NCBI GenBank assembly: GCA_013398295.1 | Contig: VZSF01007823.1 | Coordinates: 2,105,213 to 2,169,212 of the forward strand | DNA length: 64,000 nt | Source of the DNA: Chionis minor | Taxonomy: Eukaryota > Chordata > Aves > Charadriiformes > Chionididae | Direction of reading: 5' to 3' | In this document: piece by piece, positions 1 to 14,000 of the stretch | Layout: the number at the start of each line of letters is the position of its first letter | Position numbering within the stretch: position 1 is the first letter of the stretch | Notes under the pieces: generated by a model | Seen by the model: only the letters and a program-made list of their open reading frames with translations | What the model was told of the DNA's origin: nothing | The model's database searches: none | Position numbers and translations under genes: made by a program

Positions 1-1467
1 GACCACTTGCAATTCAAGGAATGTTTAAAATATTCGCTACAGACTATCTTTTAATCCATAAAATTTTACCAAGTTCAGGCAGTTTTCAACGTAGCAGCTC
101 ACACAGACGCTTCAGGATGAACTCAATTTTAACCTCAATAAGCCTATGATCTCTTTTAAAGACTGCATATCTGATTTTAGGATATGTATATAACCAGAAA
201 ATGGGAATATATAGCTGTAAGTGAAAAGAAAGTAAGGTTACTCAAAAATTCTCCTGGTGAGGCAAAAGTAGTTACTGGAACACCTTTTTCCTCATACACA
301 TGACATCTTTAGAATGCCTCAAGATAAATGATATAATGTAAGAGCTTCTAATTTATAAGTACAGTAACAGGGTAAGACTTAAAATCAATTAAAATAAACC
401 TAAATAATAAATAAACCTAAACCTAACTAAAACACAATCACCAATAGACTCCAGGTTAGAAGCTAAACGGAGACCCACATTAAGGGCATTTACAGTTGAT
501 TAAGGAAGAAGCCACATCACAACTCCTCGAGGAAAAGGCTGGAAGAACTGAAGTGCAGATTGGAAAAGTTAAATCAACGGCAAAAATAAACTCTTGAGAG
601 TGCAGGTATTCACATCAAATCACAATCTTTAAAATAGGTTCAGGTTGCAAAGAAAATGCTTGGTAATTGTACTTTTCAGATTGCCTAGCCTAGGTTATCA
701 ACATTTAGACCCATACAATTACATTATTGCAGTGAGAAGTTTTTCTAGCCGAAACAAGCCAGTAAAACAAAGCCCCATTTCAGCAACTCTAGTGGATTTT
801 AGTAACGATAACTACTACTTCACATGTTAAGTACCAGGAAAATGTTCAAGCCCTGGGACTCCACAGCAAGCTAAGGTCAAAAGTTTCTGAAGTTAATACC
901 TTCCTTTTTCTGAAAGTAGTAAGTAGAGATCTGTCTTAAGTAGAAAGAGCCTCTTCCTAACTTTATTATTACATTTCAGTTCTTTACAAAGCCAGGCACC
1001 ATTGTCGGTTGTGTAGGTTTGTAATAGCTTAGACGCAGATGTGGGTTTGGACCACAGTTCAGCAGAAAGATCCAGGTAGAAAGCATGAGGAAGGCAAGTT
1101 CTCCACATTCTTCCTTTTAAAATATTCAACATTGGGATACAGCTAGGTTAACTAGTCCATTAAACCCAGAGCCTACCGTTTTCTAGCATGATTCAAGTTA
1201 AGATTAAGTATTTGTAGGATAGTATTTTACAACACAATTTAACTACATTAGCAACTTCCTGCTAGCGGAAGAGGGAGGTTTTGTCATCCCCACTCCAGAC
1301 CTTGTCTGCAGCATGATCAGGAGACCAGGCAGTTCACACAGCTACTGAAAGATTTTGAAAAATCCCCCACCCAAATATTAGTCAACTGCAGCCACCTTTA
1401 AATGTCCTTCAGGACACTTCAGGAAAGCTCACAGCATATCACTAAAATATTCCTTTTCGCCCAACAC

Positions 1468-1530
1468 ATATATATACACACATTATATTATGTGTGTGTG
1501 TATAGATATACCTATCTATGTATATAAAAA
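1468..1530. repeat. TA/CA/TG dinucleotide-rich tract with near-palindrome
   Basis: Alternating purine-pyrimidine tract with TATATA, ACACAC and TGTGTG blocks. The core ACACACAT-TATATT-ATGTGTGT is self-complementary and could fold into a hairpin. Ordinary intronic microsatellite. Confidence 0.75.
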
Positions 1531-4500
1531 GTGCCAAACAGGGACTGAACCGAAAGAGTGAAAGCTTCTAGAAGTTTTCATCATACCATTTGTTCTGTTA
1601 GAAAAGAAAGAGAGACTCACAATGATCAGCATATATGTAATTAAAAATTAAGATGACTCTTTCAGAGCCGGTAACACACCTCATTTATACTATGAGATCA
1701 CTCTAGTCACAGATAGCAATACACTAGGTCCTGTCCTATATTCTTTTTCCTATTACCACAGTTAATCCCATGGAATTTTCAAACTCCAGCTTGGACAGTA
1801 TCCAACATGAAAACATTCAGCTTCATTAGCAAAGTCTGGAGTACTTTATTTTTTGAAGATTTATTGACTGATCATTAGAAGCTAATTATTTAGGAAAAAG
1901 CTATAAAATAGCACTTATACCTAATAAGAACTATTGTGTCAGAAGATAAGCACAGTTCTAATAGCTTTATTTGCCCAATTTACGTATTTATTCAACTCCA
2001 ACCTTTTGGCCTGAGACTAGACTGTCTAGACTCATTTCACAGACTACAGACAATTACTATGATCTTTAAGTTTTGGAAGTGTCATAACCAGAAGTGCCAA
2101 GAATGCTCAAATAGCAGCTGTAAGCGTCATTTAGCCATCTATTTTCATTATCAAGGCTAATTATCACTAGCCTTTCCCCAAAGTCCTCATCCAGCTGAGT
2201 AAAACACACAAAGCAGTTACCTTTTTGAGTCGTGAAAGTTTTAAATAATGAAAGAGTTGGCTGCCTACCTATGAAATAATGGGAAAATCAATTAAAATGA
2301 AAACATACTAGGCAACTTTCCCTTAGAAAAGGGTATGGGAACAGCGTGCAAGCGTCAAGCTATCCACAAAAAGTTCATGCAAAAAAGCTACAGTGGTGAC
2401 AACGCGCTAAATACACACTTCTAACACGGCAGGTTCTTAAGTTTTCCTCACCCCACCACCAAGAGGATGTGAAAGCCACACCAAACCAAGGCTGACGGAC
2501 TCAACGCACACGAGCCCTGCACCGCAGTCGCTCAACACGCGGTGGTACCCACCATGCCCCAGCGCCAGGTACGTCTGCACACCCGTGTCAGTCACAGCAC
2601 TGTATTCCACGATGAAAAGGTGCCTTCCGCCTCCTGAAACCATTTCTCAGAAGTCTGTGGCTGAGCGCTAAAACCTCAGATAGACATAGAATTTGTACTG
2701 GCCAACAAGTGTTTTTTCCACGTGACCTGTACTTTCAGATTCAGCAGCTCCTGGCGGAGCACAAGGGCTCCCAGGGACCGGGAAGTCCCTGGGACTTCCT
2801 ACACACCTACACCTACATGCCAGTTGCTCCTGGGTCCAGCAATAAGCTTGTAGCCTTGAAGTTCCCTCTGCAAAGAGACATTTTTCAAAAGACTGACATT
2901 TCAGCATCAAGTTTTTAACCCGGACACATTGAGAAGAAGTACTCATAGCCTTAGTTTGGGATTTAGAGCCAAACAACAAAAAGCTTAAGGCTATTTTTTG
3001 CCTGGTCTCTAACCTAAGGTGTCAGATTAACCTGTTTAATTGTGGGAGAGAAAAAGAAGGGAAGGAGATCTCTTCCTAGGTACAGCAGGCTGCATAAACC
3101 TTTTTGCTCTAGGGACAGTGTGTTCAGATCTTCCTGGCACACAAGTAGTCCCTTTGTTTTGTTCAGGCAGTTGGGCACAGCGTTCAACAGATCCAATTCT
3201 GACAGTGGGGAAGAAAAAAGACCGGACTTGGTCATTGTCAACTAAACTCAGCAGAGCAATGTTTTAAGTTACTCCACCCTTGAAGCAAGACAGAGAAATC
3301 CTCCCCCATCTCAGCAGAGATACCCAACACAGATTTCAGTGATGCAGGCCGACCCGAAATCATGACAAGGCACGATGCCTGTCGAAAAGAATGAGTATTT
3401 TAAACAGAGGCTAGTCTCACAGATGTAAACGCTACTGCTTCGTAAGTAGTGCTTCAAATTAACACCGCTATATTCAAACACTCCAGCTTTCTGTAAGAAC
3501 AAAAGACGAGAAATCCAATATATGGAGTTCAAGGAACTGGCAGCATAGACCTGCATAACTGAAACAAAGCTCCAGCCGAACTAACCACTTTGAAAAGAGC
3601 AATACTGAGTATTTTCCATCACAGGCACCAGCAGAGTACAATGGTTTTCTTTGCAGCCTAATCAATGCTTGCAGAGAAGTTAAATCTTAATGTCCTTGGA
3701 GAATGTCTTCATAGCCTCTCTTACTACCACCAGCAGCAGATTTCAAGATCAAAGGTTATTACTCCTTCACATCTGACAACAGTGTAATTCAGGCTGGTTT
3801 TCTCACCAAGTGGTGAGTTTCAGTACAGTGCCGAGGATCGTTTGCAATAGGAAACGTAGCGTTTGCTTCTGAAAGGTCAGAAATGAAAGCCATGTGTACT
3901 GGAATTTTTACATTAAAGACAGTTAGCTTAAGCCCCTAGAAGAAACACAAGATGTACTAGAGAAAATATTATCCTAAATAGAAGAAAAAACAAGCAAAAA
4001 ACCCCAAACCACTAGACTCACGGTTGGGAAGGCTTAGGAGTTACTGTTTCGTGTTTTGCGTCAGTGTCCCACAAGTCACCCCAAACATACCACCCTGCAG
4101 TAGCTCCAACCCCTGTGTTTTATTCCCCTTTTGCCGTCCGTGCACGTGCCTGTGCCACGCTTACATCCACACCCCAGTGGCACAAACTTGCTCTGAATCA
4201 CTGAATTCACTTTTAAAGTAGCAAATCTGCAGAGCAACGCCTGAAGTTTACACACAGCCTAACGTTTTCGGTGCACCTCACCCCCAATCCCCACTTAGCT
4301 CAGCTCAAGAGTAACAAACTGGGCAGGTACTTAATTTTACTCAAATTATTTTTCAAGTGGACAAAGGCACATCAACATCGGAACCACAGGACAGAGGAGG
4401 GGGAGATGTTCTCCTGGCCTCCCTTTCACTGCACCAAGGAGGCAGCTGCACGCAGGCACTGCCCCGGCCGTCCCGGAGCGGAATCATTCACAACGGGAAC

Positions 4501-4729
4501 GTTTACTTGGGAGGTTGACAGAAGCACTTTCTTCAGCAGTGTTACCCTCCCAATTAAGGAAGACTTTAAGAGCACAACGTGACCAACATTGTTGCAACCG
4601 ACATATGGGGAAACGTGTACCAACTCAAATTCCAGGAACCAGAAACTATCGAGCGGTTTTACAGTTGCTAATCCTGACACGTGAGCAAGATTTCATAGTG
4701 CAGAGTTGGTTACAAGTACTGTTTTGCTA

Positions 4730-4751
4730 AGATCAGCTTTGTAGCTGATCT
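4730..4751. repeat. Perfect 9-bp hairpin with tetraloop
   Basis: AGATCAGCT (4730-4738), loop TTGT, AGCTGATCT (4743-4751). The arms are exactly complementary. It lies in RRAS2 intron 1 and no function is evident. Confidence 0.7.
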
Positions 4752-5168
4752 ATATGGAAAAGGAAGAGATCCTGAAGTCGCAGTAAACACAATTCAAGTT
4801 TTCTTAAGCAGCGCCAGAATTTTCAGCCTCAGCAATTTTAGATTTTAAAGTCAAAAGAGTGAATGTCAAATGGAAACATGCTTATGTTCTCAAATTTTAT
4901 TAAAAATGCTTGTGCCTTCAGTATTCAGTCTACATATTTAAGCAAGCATCAATTTCCATCTAAAAAAAGCTTATTTACCAGCAAAACATTTGCTTATACT
5001 AAAACCAACCACAGTGTTTCTTCCCCTTCGTCTCAGCACCTGCAGGTGTAGTATCGCTCTTAGTAGGCATCACCCCAAATCACAGGGCAGGGAAACACAC
5101 AGGAAACTCGGAGCTTACTTTTGCTTGGAATTATTATAGCGCATGGAACAGAAAAAGATAGAACCAAC

Positions 5169-5199
5169 ATTATTATTATTAACATATTAATAATAATAC
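5169..5199. repeat. (TTA)n / (TAA)n inverted repeat
   Basis: A TTA-trinucleotide run meets its complement (ATTATTATTAA-CA-TATTAATAATAATA), forming an AT-only hairpin of about 12 base pairs. Probably a microsatellite by-product. Confidence 0.65.
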
Positions 5200-8100
5200 A
5201 CCGATATTGTTATTAATCTATGGCATTAACAATGTTCGATGAATATTTCACATGACCTTTGAGCTAGAGGACCTTAGCAGTTAGGTGTTAATACTGTCTT
5301 TTATACTTTTTCGAGAATTTACTATCCTAACAGCAAGGACTGTTTCGTTTCAGTGGGAAAATAATTACCCCCAAAGCAAGCGCTGTTATAACTAAGGCAA
5401 AAAAATAAAAAAAAAAAAAAAGCATGTCCTGTGAGGTACCATCCTCATTCAATTAACAAAACCCATCAACACAGCATGCTGAAGACGAGTGTTAGCAGAT
5501 TTGTTCTCGTGTTAAGATCTGCTTCACACTCTACAATGCCACAAACTACAGTTTTATGTGCAAATACCTACTTTCACATGATGAAAAGCCACATCTATTA
5601 CTAACCACATCAAGAAACTGCAAGCAAACATCCAGCTGAGGTGCTATATAATCAAACACCACATGCAGTCAACAAGTGTTTTTACATTATGGCCATTTAT
5701 GGTAGCAGTAAAGAAGGCAAACAAAAGACTGGAGCACTTTTACACTGAGCAGCGTCGTCGTTTCCCATGGTGGAGCCAATTCTAAGTAACAGATGAAAAA
5801 CACGATCTGCATTCAACACTACATCCACAGACGATCCCTCGCTGCTCAGGGAATTCAATTTGAGCCCAAAGCATTTGCTGGAGTCACCTAGACCTTAGGA
5901 TCACTGGAAAGCGAGGTCTAGTATTTTCTTCTCCAACATCCTGCTTCGCGGTATGTTAGAGCAGGTTGCAGAACAGTTGCCTAGCCACAGTTGGGGAGTG
6001 AGGTTTCTCCAAGGGGAAGGAGAGCTTAAAGATCAAATTGAGAGCAAACACTACAGACAGTCTCATTCAGGCGCACACAAACTGCTACAAGGAAACAGCG
6101 CTTTATTTCTTTGAAGAGCTGGATGCTCAGGAGAAGCCTGAGCTCTACAGTGAAGAGCTTTTCTCACGAAACCAGGGGTGTTGCAATTCGTTGTTTGAAG
6201 CACAAGGGCTCCAAATATTAAGCCAGCCACACATGCTGTTAATAGCACAGCACCAAAATAGCCATTCTCCACTCCTGGATCCGTCATCTAAACACAGCTC
6301 TGCTTAAGTAATTCTCTAGCAAATTAATACTGCAAAGAGGGCTTTAACATCAAAATGCTCTTCCTCCAATACAGCAGCAAGCTCTCTGGAGACTATTAAA
6401 TCAATCTATACAACTTAAGACCATCGAGAGGACACAAACCTCCACCAGATCTAGAAACGCTCATCCTCCTTTTTGCATTCTTCCCTAATCTTCTCATTAA
6501 AAACCCCAGGGGAACCATCTGCGCTGCAGAGGCACAAACCTTTTGGAGAGGGTATCTCTAGTATCACCTCTGCTGGTGTCCCAAAGCTTAGCAGACTCCC
6601 CCACTGCAAGGTCTTGCCTTTCTGCTGATGGCAGTTTATTATTCCTTCCATGTGCTCTGCGGTAGAGAAATGCCCCATCCCAGCTAGAAGAGGGCAGAAG
6701 CACGGCCAGTTTACCTATAACCGATCTCAGCTCAATTCCGTTACTCAAAATGCTTTTCTCCTCATTTTTTGCCATACTGTATTTGAGCCCAGTTTTCCTG
6801 GGGCATTTCTTATTAAGAGAAGCACAGCTAAATCTTCAGAGCCACCCACGTACATCCATCCAAAACTTCAAGGACAGCTCTTCACCAAATTTCACGTGGA
6901 CCGAATTATTCCCTCCCTCTCCTGCTACTCCTGTTTCAAATAAAACAGGATCTTTTTTTTTTTTTAGCAGGCTTTCCAGTTTAAAAGGAAATAAGGTACA
7001 CATGCCACTAAAAACTTAAAGGACTTGTGATTCTCCTACACCGTACTTGTGTTGACCAGTTCATCATCCCATCCTCAAGACTGGCAGGCTTTTGGATTTT
7101 TAGGCTTGTTAAAGGCAGAAGATTAAAAACTAACGGTTCAAATTCAGACTCTTCAATTTAATAACAGCATATAGTCAAGATTTGCTCTGGGGGTTTCCAG
7201 CAAGGTGATTTCCCTTCTGTCCCCTGTGAGCTCTCATTCTTACACAGAATTTACATAAATTCTCAAATAAACTTGTTTTCTAAACTTACGAGCTGCTGCC
7301 AGGCTGCACAGAGCAGCAGAACACATGATTTACTTCATTTGCATTAGAGAATGCACGCCAACTTCTCTATATAATACTCCTTTGCAGACATCAACTGAGG
7401 AGAAAAGCACCACTATCCAGAAAGCCCAGGTGCACATCATATCAACACAGGCCACGAAAAGCATCAGTAAACATATTATGTAAACCAGGTACAAGTAGTA
7501 AGTCTTCCTCAAAGTGACGAAGAACAAGGGCTGACGAAAAATAACTCGATGGTGCTAGTTGTATTTCTCCACTTAAGATAAGCTGGTCCCACTACCTGCT
7601 GCTTGTGTCTCTCCCATTTTACAGTTACTAACTTGCAACAAATCTTCAATGAAGTAAGCTACCTTCTTCAGGACAGATTCTGTGAACAGCTGCTGCCACA
7701 AGAGCACCTCAGAAATTTGTTCGTTTCTAAGATATTTTGCCTGTTAAAAAAACGCAGTTACTTATACCGATATTCTCAGAGCAGACAGCAAGCTCAGAAA
7801 AGAGGCTACTAGTATGAATCCAACAAACAGCATAGAAAGCGTCAGTTTCTACACAGGCTAGTAGCAACTTACAAAGAAGATCCTTTTTGTTTAGTCTTAA
7901 AGCAACAAATTCCGCTTATGCTATCAAATGCCATCATCAGCTACACTATGCTAGTTTACAGTCTTTCAACTTGACAGGCCCCATGAGATTTTTCCAGGAG
8001 ACAAGCTGTTACCCCCGAAACTTAACCTTGCTCTTCTCAGCCGCCTTTCAGACCCCTTCAAAGCAATTCACTCGTTCCTCACCTCATTTCTGGACGCCAC

Positions 8101-9477
8101 AACCTAAGCGGGGGCTGATGCTACAGTGCAGAAGGCACAGCAGCCCAGGAATTGGCACTCTCAGGTGGACTGCGAGAAGAAATGAGGCAACACAAGAGTT
8201 TCTGTAGCCTGAAATAGTGCAATTATAAAATACCCCTCCTCCAAAAAAATTAGAAACAAAAACAAACTCAAGCTCTCCTCTCTCCAAGCAAGTTCACATA
8301 GATGGAAACTGAGCAGCAGCTAATAAATAAATTACCTGAGTCCAATTCATAACATGTACAGAAGCGAGGAACACATACCAAGCTAGCCAAATTGCACGCT
8401 GCAGCCCTCTAGTACTGTAAGAGGTTAGCATCACTTGAAAAAGTGGCTTTATCATACAATGAGCGGTGAAGACAGCTTAAAACATCTTGTCCTGAAAGAA
8501 TGAACATACTCCATCACCTACAAGCACTCATTTTCAGCAGGAAAATCATTTATACAGTAATTTCTAAATCCCACCTGTAATATGCAATATTCTTCCCTGG
8601 TCAGACAGACACACGCACAATAAAATATGACTTCAAGTAGACAATGTTCCTATTTGATTGCCTTCGTGACCAAAGAACTTATGCAATGCTTTGTTTAAAG
8701 GTATAAAGAGGTGACAGTACAGTGAATGCCACCTTAAAATGTGTGAGCAGAGTGCAAAGACCTTCAATTTGTTTACTTTCAGAAGAAGGTTTTAGAACGC
8801 ATGGGGTTTGATCAGAGGGTTTTTTGTGTTTTTTTTTTTATTTAAAAAAAAAATAAATCATCACACAACACACCTACTGCTATTTCCGCTCCCATAGTCT
8901 ACTGAGTAGTGATCTTGTGGTAAAAGCATTCAGTGAAGAGAAAACAGAGCGTGGAATGCACAGGCAGCCAGCCTTCTGCACCGAAACCACAGGAAAGCAC
9001 ACCAGTTTCTCTCATTTTTATAGATTAGAAACAGGTTCTTCAACTTCATCACACTTAGAATAATGGACTATTCAGTGGTGTTCAGATTTCCAGTAATCAC
9101 AGGCGAAGTCTCCGGCCAGGCAGCACATCAGTAGGACAAGCAGAAACCCTTCAGAGGGCCTTATCTTCTGGCTGGTTAACTCATACGTAGCCAAGTGTGA
9201 ACGTGCCCTCTGAACGCAGCGCTACCACCACGCAGCTCTGACAGCTTTTCACACGCAGCAAAGCTGGTGTTATTTTCAAGGGCAGGGCGGCTGCTACCAA
9301 TTAAAGGCAAGTAGCTTCTCTTTGGAGCTTTCTTCCAGCATCAGAAAGTATTTTAGTTTAAATCGTTAAGTCTTCTAGGCTCATTTACTGTGCATGTGTT
9401 AAGAGCAACTTTTCATAATGACCAAAACCGGACGCATGATGAACGTGTCAAACAGAGTCAATACCCCACTAATGTGC

Positions 9478-9602
9478 TGGTGTGTTTGTTTTGTTGGGGT
9501 TCTTGGCTTTGGGGTTTTTGTTGGGTGTTTTGTTTTGTTTGGGGGGCAGGGGTGCACGTGTGTGTGCTGTTTTTTTGTTTTTAGGGCTTGGGTTTGTTTT
9601 AG
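9478..9602 (+). repeat. T/G-rich low-complexity tract
   Basis: About 125 bases composed almost wholly of T and G (GTTTTG, GGGGTTTTTG and TGTGTG blocks), with several runs of four or more G. Low-complexity intronic DNA; the open frames through it are compositional. Confidence 0.7.
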
Positions 9603-11006
9603 AAAGAAAGCAGAGTCATAACAAAGTCCCCTAGAAATATATTGCAGCTTTGATTCATATGTTTCAGGTTTAGGAAAGGATTGTCAGATCATGAAGGTGA
9701 GACATAAGAACAAATCAGGGATATCTTCTTATGAATTGTGAGGACAGTCCCCTGCCAGGACAACAGGCTGCCACGGCTCTGTGACAGCACACGCTGAAAA
9801 GCACTGGCGTGGAAGATGACAAAAAGTCAGCACTCTAGCTCAGAGGTGTTCCAACAACAACAGAACCAGGATACACACAGGGTTCTGTCCACGAGAATTA
9901 AGTACCAGAATCCCTTTCGCTAACTACATTTCATGTATTTTTTAGACTTAGGAGAGACCAGAGGTACCACAATCCATTCAAGGAAGAAGTTACAGAAAGA
10001 TGATAAATATCTAACTGAATAGTGTTAGGTAATCACATTAGCAGCTCCTAATTACTACCAGCACTGGGGAAAAGCTGAGATACTTCTTGATCAGGCTTCC
10101 TGACTGGCATGGAAATACTCATGTACAAAACAGCTAGCTAAAGAACAGGCAGAGCAGTAAATTTTTAAGTTTTAACATGAACTGTCCAGCTGTTAGGAAA
10201 CTCAGTCTCAGTTAGCTAGTCTGAAGCAAGCAGCTGCAGCTTGAATTATTCATCTTCTGCAACCACCCTGAACAAATTCTTCCAGATCACCACCTTCCCT
10301 CACACAGGGAGGCAGCCAGCGCCTTTTTGGGAGATCATGTCAAGAGGTGCAGGGCTTTCATTTTCTTCACAGTATTTGTTAATTGAAGGAATGCACAGAA
10401 CACAGAATTTCAGGGTGCAATTTTAGCTCTTAAGTTAGAAAACCCCTGAACTCTTAAACCTTGAGTAAAATCCCTAACTCGGTGAGATTTTAAGACCCCG
10501 GGTCACGATTCCTCTGAACAGACATCCAGTCAGCACAGATCAGATTATTTCCAAATTCTGCTCAAAGTGAACAATTCTATTATTGGTTTCCTTTTTTGGG
10601 AGAAGATTTCTGGTGTGTCAGTTGAAACATTCAAATCCTCCCACAAAACAAGTCAGAGCAGCTATGGAGGAGGGGAAGCCACTATTAAAAATGTGTGGAA
10701 TGTAACCTACTTGGAAGAAGACAGATAATACTGGGACAAGGAAGTCGACTACTTCAGAGCTGAGGCTCTTTTCCCATACAGTTGCACCAATGTAGATACT
10801 TGGCGACTTCAAATTTACAAATATTAGTGAATTTCATCAACCTTTGTAGAATATACAAGACCAAAATTTAGTTTCACAGACAAAAAAAAATTACCAAATC
10901 CTTTGGTTACCTGGTACCAGTACATGCATTCTAATGGGTGCAAAAACTTCTGCACAGCAAAAGGAAAAATTGTCTTTAACTACTTCAAAAGCTGAGCTTT
11001 GAAGTG

Positions 11007-11023
11007 TTTTTTTGGTTTTTTTG

Positions 11024-11048
<25 letters not shown>
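11007..11048. repeat. Poly(T) tract
   Basis: T-rich run interrupted by two GG/G positions, ending in 25 uninterrupted T (11024-11048). It could be the tail of an old minus-strand retroposed sequence, but I see no target-site duplication or recognisable body, so I call it a homopolymer. Confidence 0.8.
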
Positions 11049-11057
<9 letters not shown>

Positions 11058-14000
11058 AAGAAGTTGAGATGCACACATCAACAGATTTGAGTGTACCTTT
11101 CCTGCAAGACAGAAACAAAGCTGAAACTCCAAAGGAGACAAAACATGGACTACAAGTAGTAGATTTAGGCCACAGATGCAGGAATTCGGGAATTTTTCAG
11201 GCTTTAAACACCCTTGTTCAGAGTAAAACACTGAATTTAAAAATGTCTCCCGGCTCCAAGTAATGCTCTCAGAAGTAATACCTGAGGGGATCCAAGAGCT
11301 AACCCACCAACAGGCATTAAAGTGACTTTCAGCCCTAGCGGTCTCAGAGATGCTCAGGCACCTACTGTAGCTAGGCTACCCAGAAGACCACAACAGCTTG
11401 AAGCCACAGAGCTGCCTTGACATTTCTAGCTGAACCTGGAAGAAATCAAACCTCTTGCTCCATTAGCTGACCTGACACAGTCTAAAGTCAGAGAGACTTC
11501 AGCTGAACAGCCTCTCATCAGATAACAGGGCTCGCTCATGTACGACACACAGGAGGTGTTTTGCAAGTCTTCTCGTGTTTGCTCTACACGATAAGAGCAA
11601 CCATTCTCCATCTTGAGCAGAGCTGGCACAGGTTAACTTCCCCTCTGTTGCACTAGGCTTCACGCAGTTGTACACACGTCTTCTCCGGTGGTTAACCAGC
11701 TGCAGAAGTCGCTGCCTGTCCCATCCCTCCCCCACGTGCCCTGCCTGCAGTGGGGTCTCAGCATAACCGTGTCGGTCCACGTCAGCTACACAGAATTTTA
11801 CCTGGGTTTCTGCGATCCTTTTTACAGCACCACCCCCGGCGGCTGAAGCGATGTAAAAGAGCAAGTTATGAACCACGTAACTGCCGAACGCAGAAGCATC
11901 TTAAATTATCTTTACTGCTGAAGACCTGTTTTCATGTACCATGGTAAAAATCAAGCTTGACAACTTTCAGTAAACAGCCCAATTCCCTTCCGATGATTTC
12001 TTTTGGAGGCTGCCTCCAGATGATTAATCCTCCGATAATCCAGGTATGGAATACTGCTTAAACGTTTAGTTATTGCAGAAGTCAAACAAGATGAGTGGTT
12101 TAAGGTTTTCTACTTTGGCAGTATCACTTGTGTAACAAAATGATATTGCACCAAAAGCTAGAGAAGTAGTTAAACCATAAATGAGATGGTACAGCAGTTT
12201 AGTATTCCTTTTCCCTTAGTTTATGGGAAGACTTCTGGACTGGAAAAAGCTAGAACAAGCATCCAAACCAAAGCTAAGCAGTCAGCAGCACTGTTGGTTG
12301 GTGACAGCCAGTTAAGAGGCAACATTAAAAGTAGTAAAGCAGGATATTCAGTGGTCCATCCACTGGATGCCACAGGCCGAAGACTTAATTTCTAGAATAA
12401 AAAAAAAGCAAGGAAAAACAAAAAGAAAGAATAAACCAACACACACACAACCTACACCTACAGAGACGAAAATAAGATATGTTTCCACAGTTTAAAACTT
12501 CTCATGCTAATACTCTCAGACGGTAAGGCTTAACTGATAAAGCTGCTTTACCTTGCTTATGTGCTGGGAAGGATTTTGGTCTCCCAGGTTTACTTTCAAA
12601 CCCGAGGGTCTGGAAATTGTTTATCATGGCATACAACTTACTGACAAAGTTCTCCAAATTGACTGCAGCCCTACAGGAGCGCTGCTGAGCACAGGATTAT
12701 ATTGTCTCCACCCATGATATTTAAAGGCTCCAAGCAGGACCTCAAGATGTGAACTCCCAGCAAGGTGAAAACCCAGTTCATGGGAAGAAGGGAAAGTTAT
12801 TATTTAAAGGGAAGTCAAAGCACGGGAAGTCAAAATGATACAGCACATGTATTTCTGTCTTGGAAATCTCAATTGGGACGTGTGGTCAAGATTCAGATAG
12901 CTTTGTTTGGAGTTGGAGGAGACAGGAAAAAAGATGCAAGGATAGTATGTTTCTGCAGGACTTGGAACTAGAAACAAATTCCTAAGCAGCCACTGAAACT
13001 GCAAGACAAAATTTAAATAAACTCATACATGCACTCTTAGTATTGCTAGGTCATGCAAAGTCCTTTTAAATAAAATACACTTACTTATTTTTTCGGGTTA
13101 GACATCTTAGTGTGAGCTAGCAGAGGAAAATACCATACCCGTTCCTAACGAGATGCCTTTTCCTAAGTAGCAGAGCTGGTACGACAAACACAAGTATATT
13201 ATTAACAACTACTTTTTACACATGATTATAAAGGACCTTTATAAAAGCAGAAAAACATGGAAATACTACTAGGAAAAGAATTTACAGGCCCCCTACCTGA
13301 AGCAGTGCATCTTACTGTAATCCCATTTACTTGCCTTAAATAGCATTACGTCCGACAATGGAAGAAGTTTAGCAGATCACTTTTCTACCCAAAGATGCCA
13401 GATTTTTCACAGATTTATTACCGGCATCCCACCATTTCACAGTCCACTTACCACATAAGAAACAAAATATTCAGATTTACTTGCAGGTTTATAGATTTAT
13501 ATCTGCTTAAACAAGGAATGCTGAAGATGCTCCGTAGTATGAGCTGAGCAAGTTAGTTTTGTCAGAAAAACTCAAAACCAGTCACTGCAGTAGTTTTAAG
13601 ATTTCATCTTTTCCTAGCAAATATAACTAGTGACTCAACATACTTTATCACTACAGAATACTCAGAACAGGATTGGAAAAATAATTTCCTTACAAATTCT
13701 GGGCAAGCTGAAGTTTATTTTCTGGCTTGAAAGACTTGAGGAAAGTGACACAGATGATAGTCATGAATACACGTACCACCTAAGGTTAATCTGCTGAGAA
13801 ACAATGCTTCTCATAGGACTCCTGCATAAAGATCTTTGCGGAATACTCTGGTTATTATGTGTTACACTAATGGTTTTGCTTGAACTGTAGCATTTTTTAT
13901 GTGTCGGTGCTAACATCTAGTTAATTATTAATGCACGCTGGTCCTTGCGGCTCATACTTTATGCTATCTTTAATAGCGCCCTTTTGCATACATTCCTACT

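Noticed and set aside
11499..11876. 125-codon minus-strand frame inside RRAS2 intron 1
   Set aside because: No recognisable domain, no splice context, and it lies in a long intron full of similar short frames.
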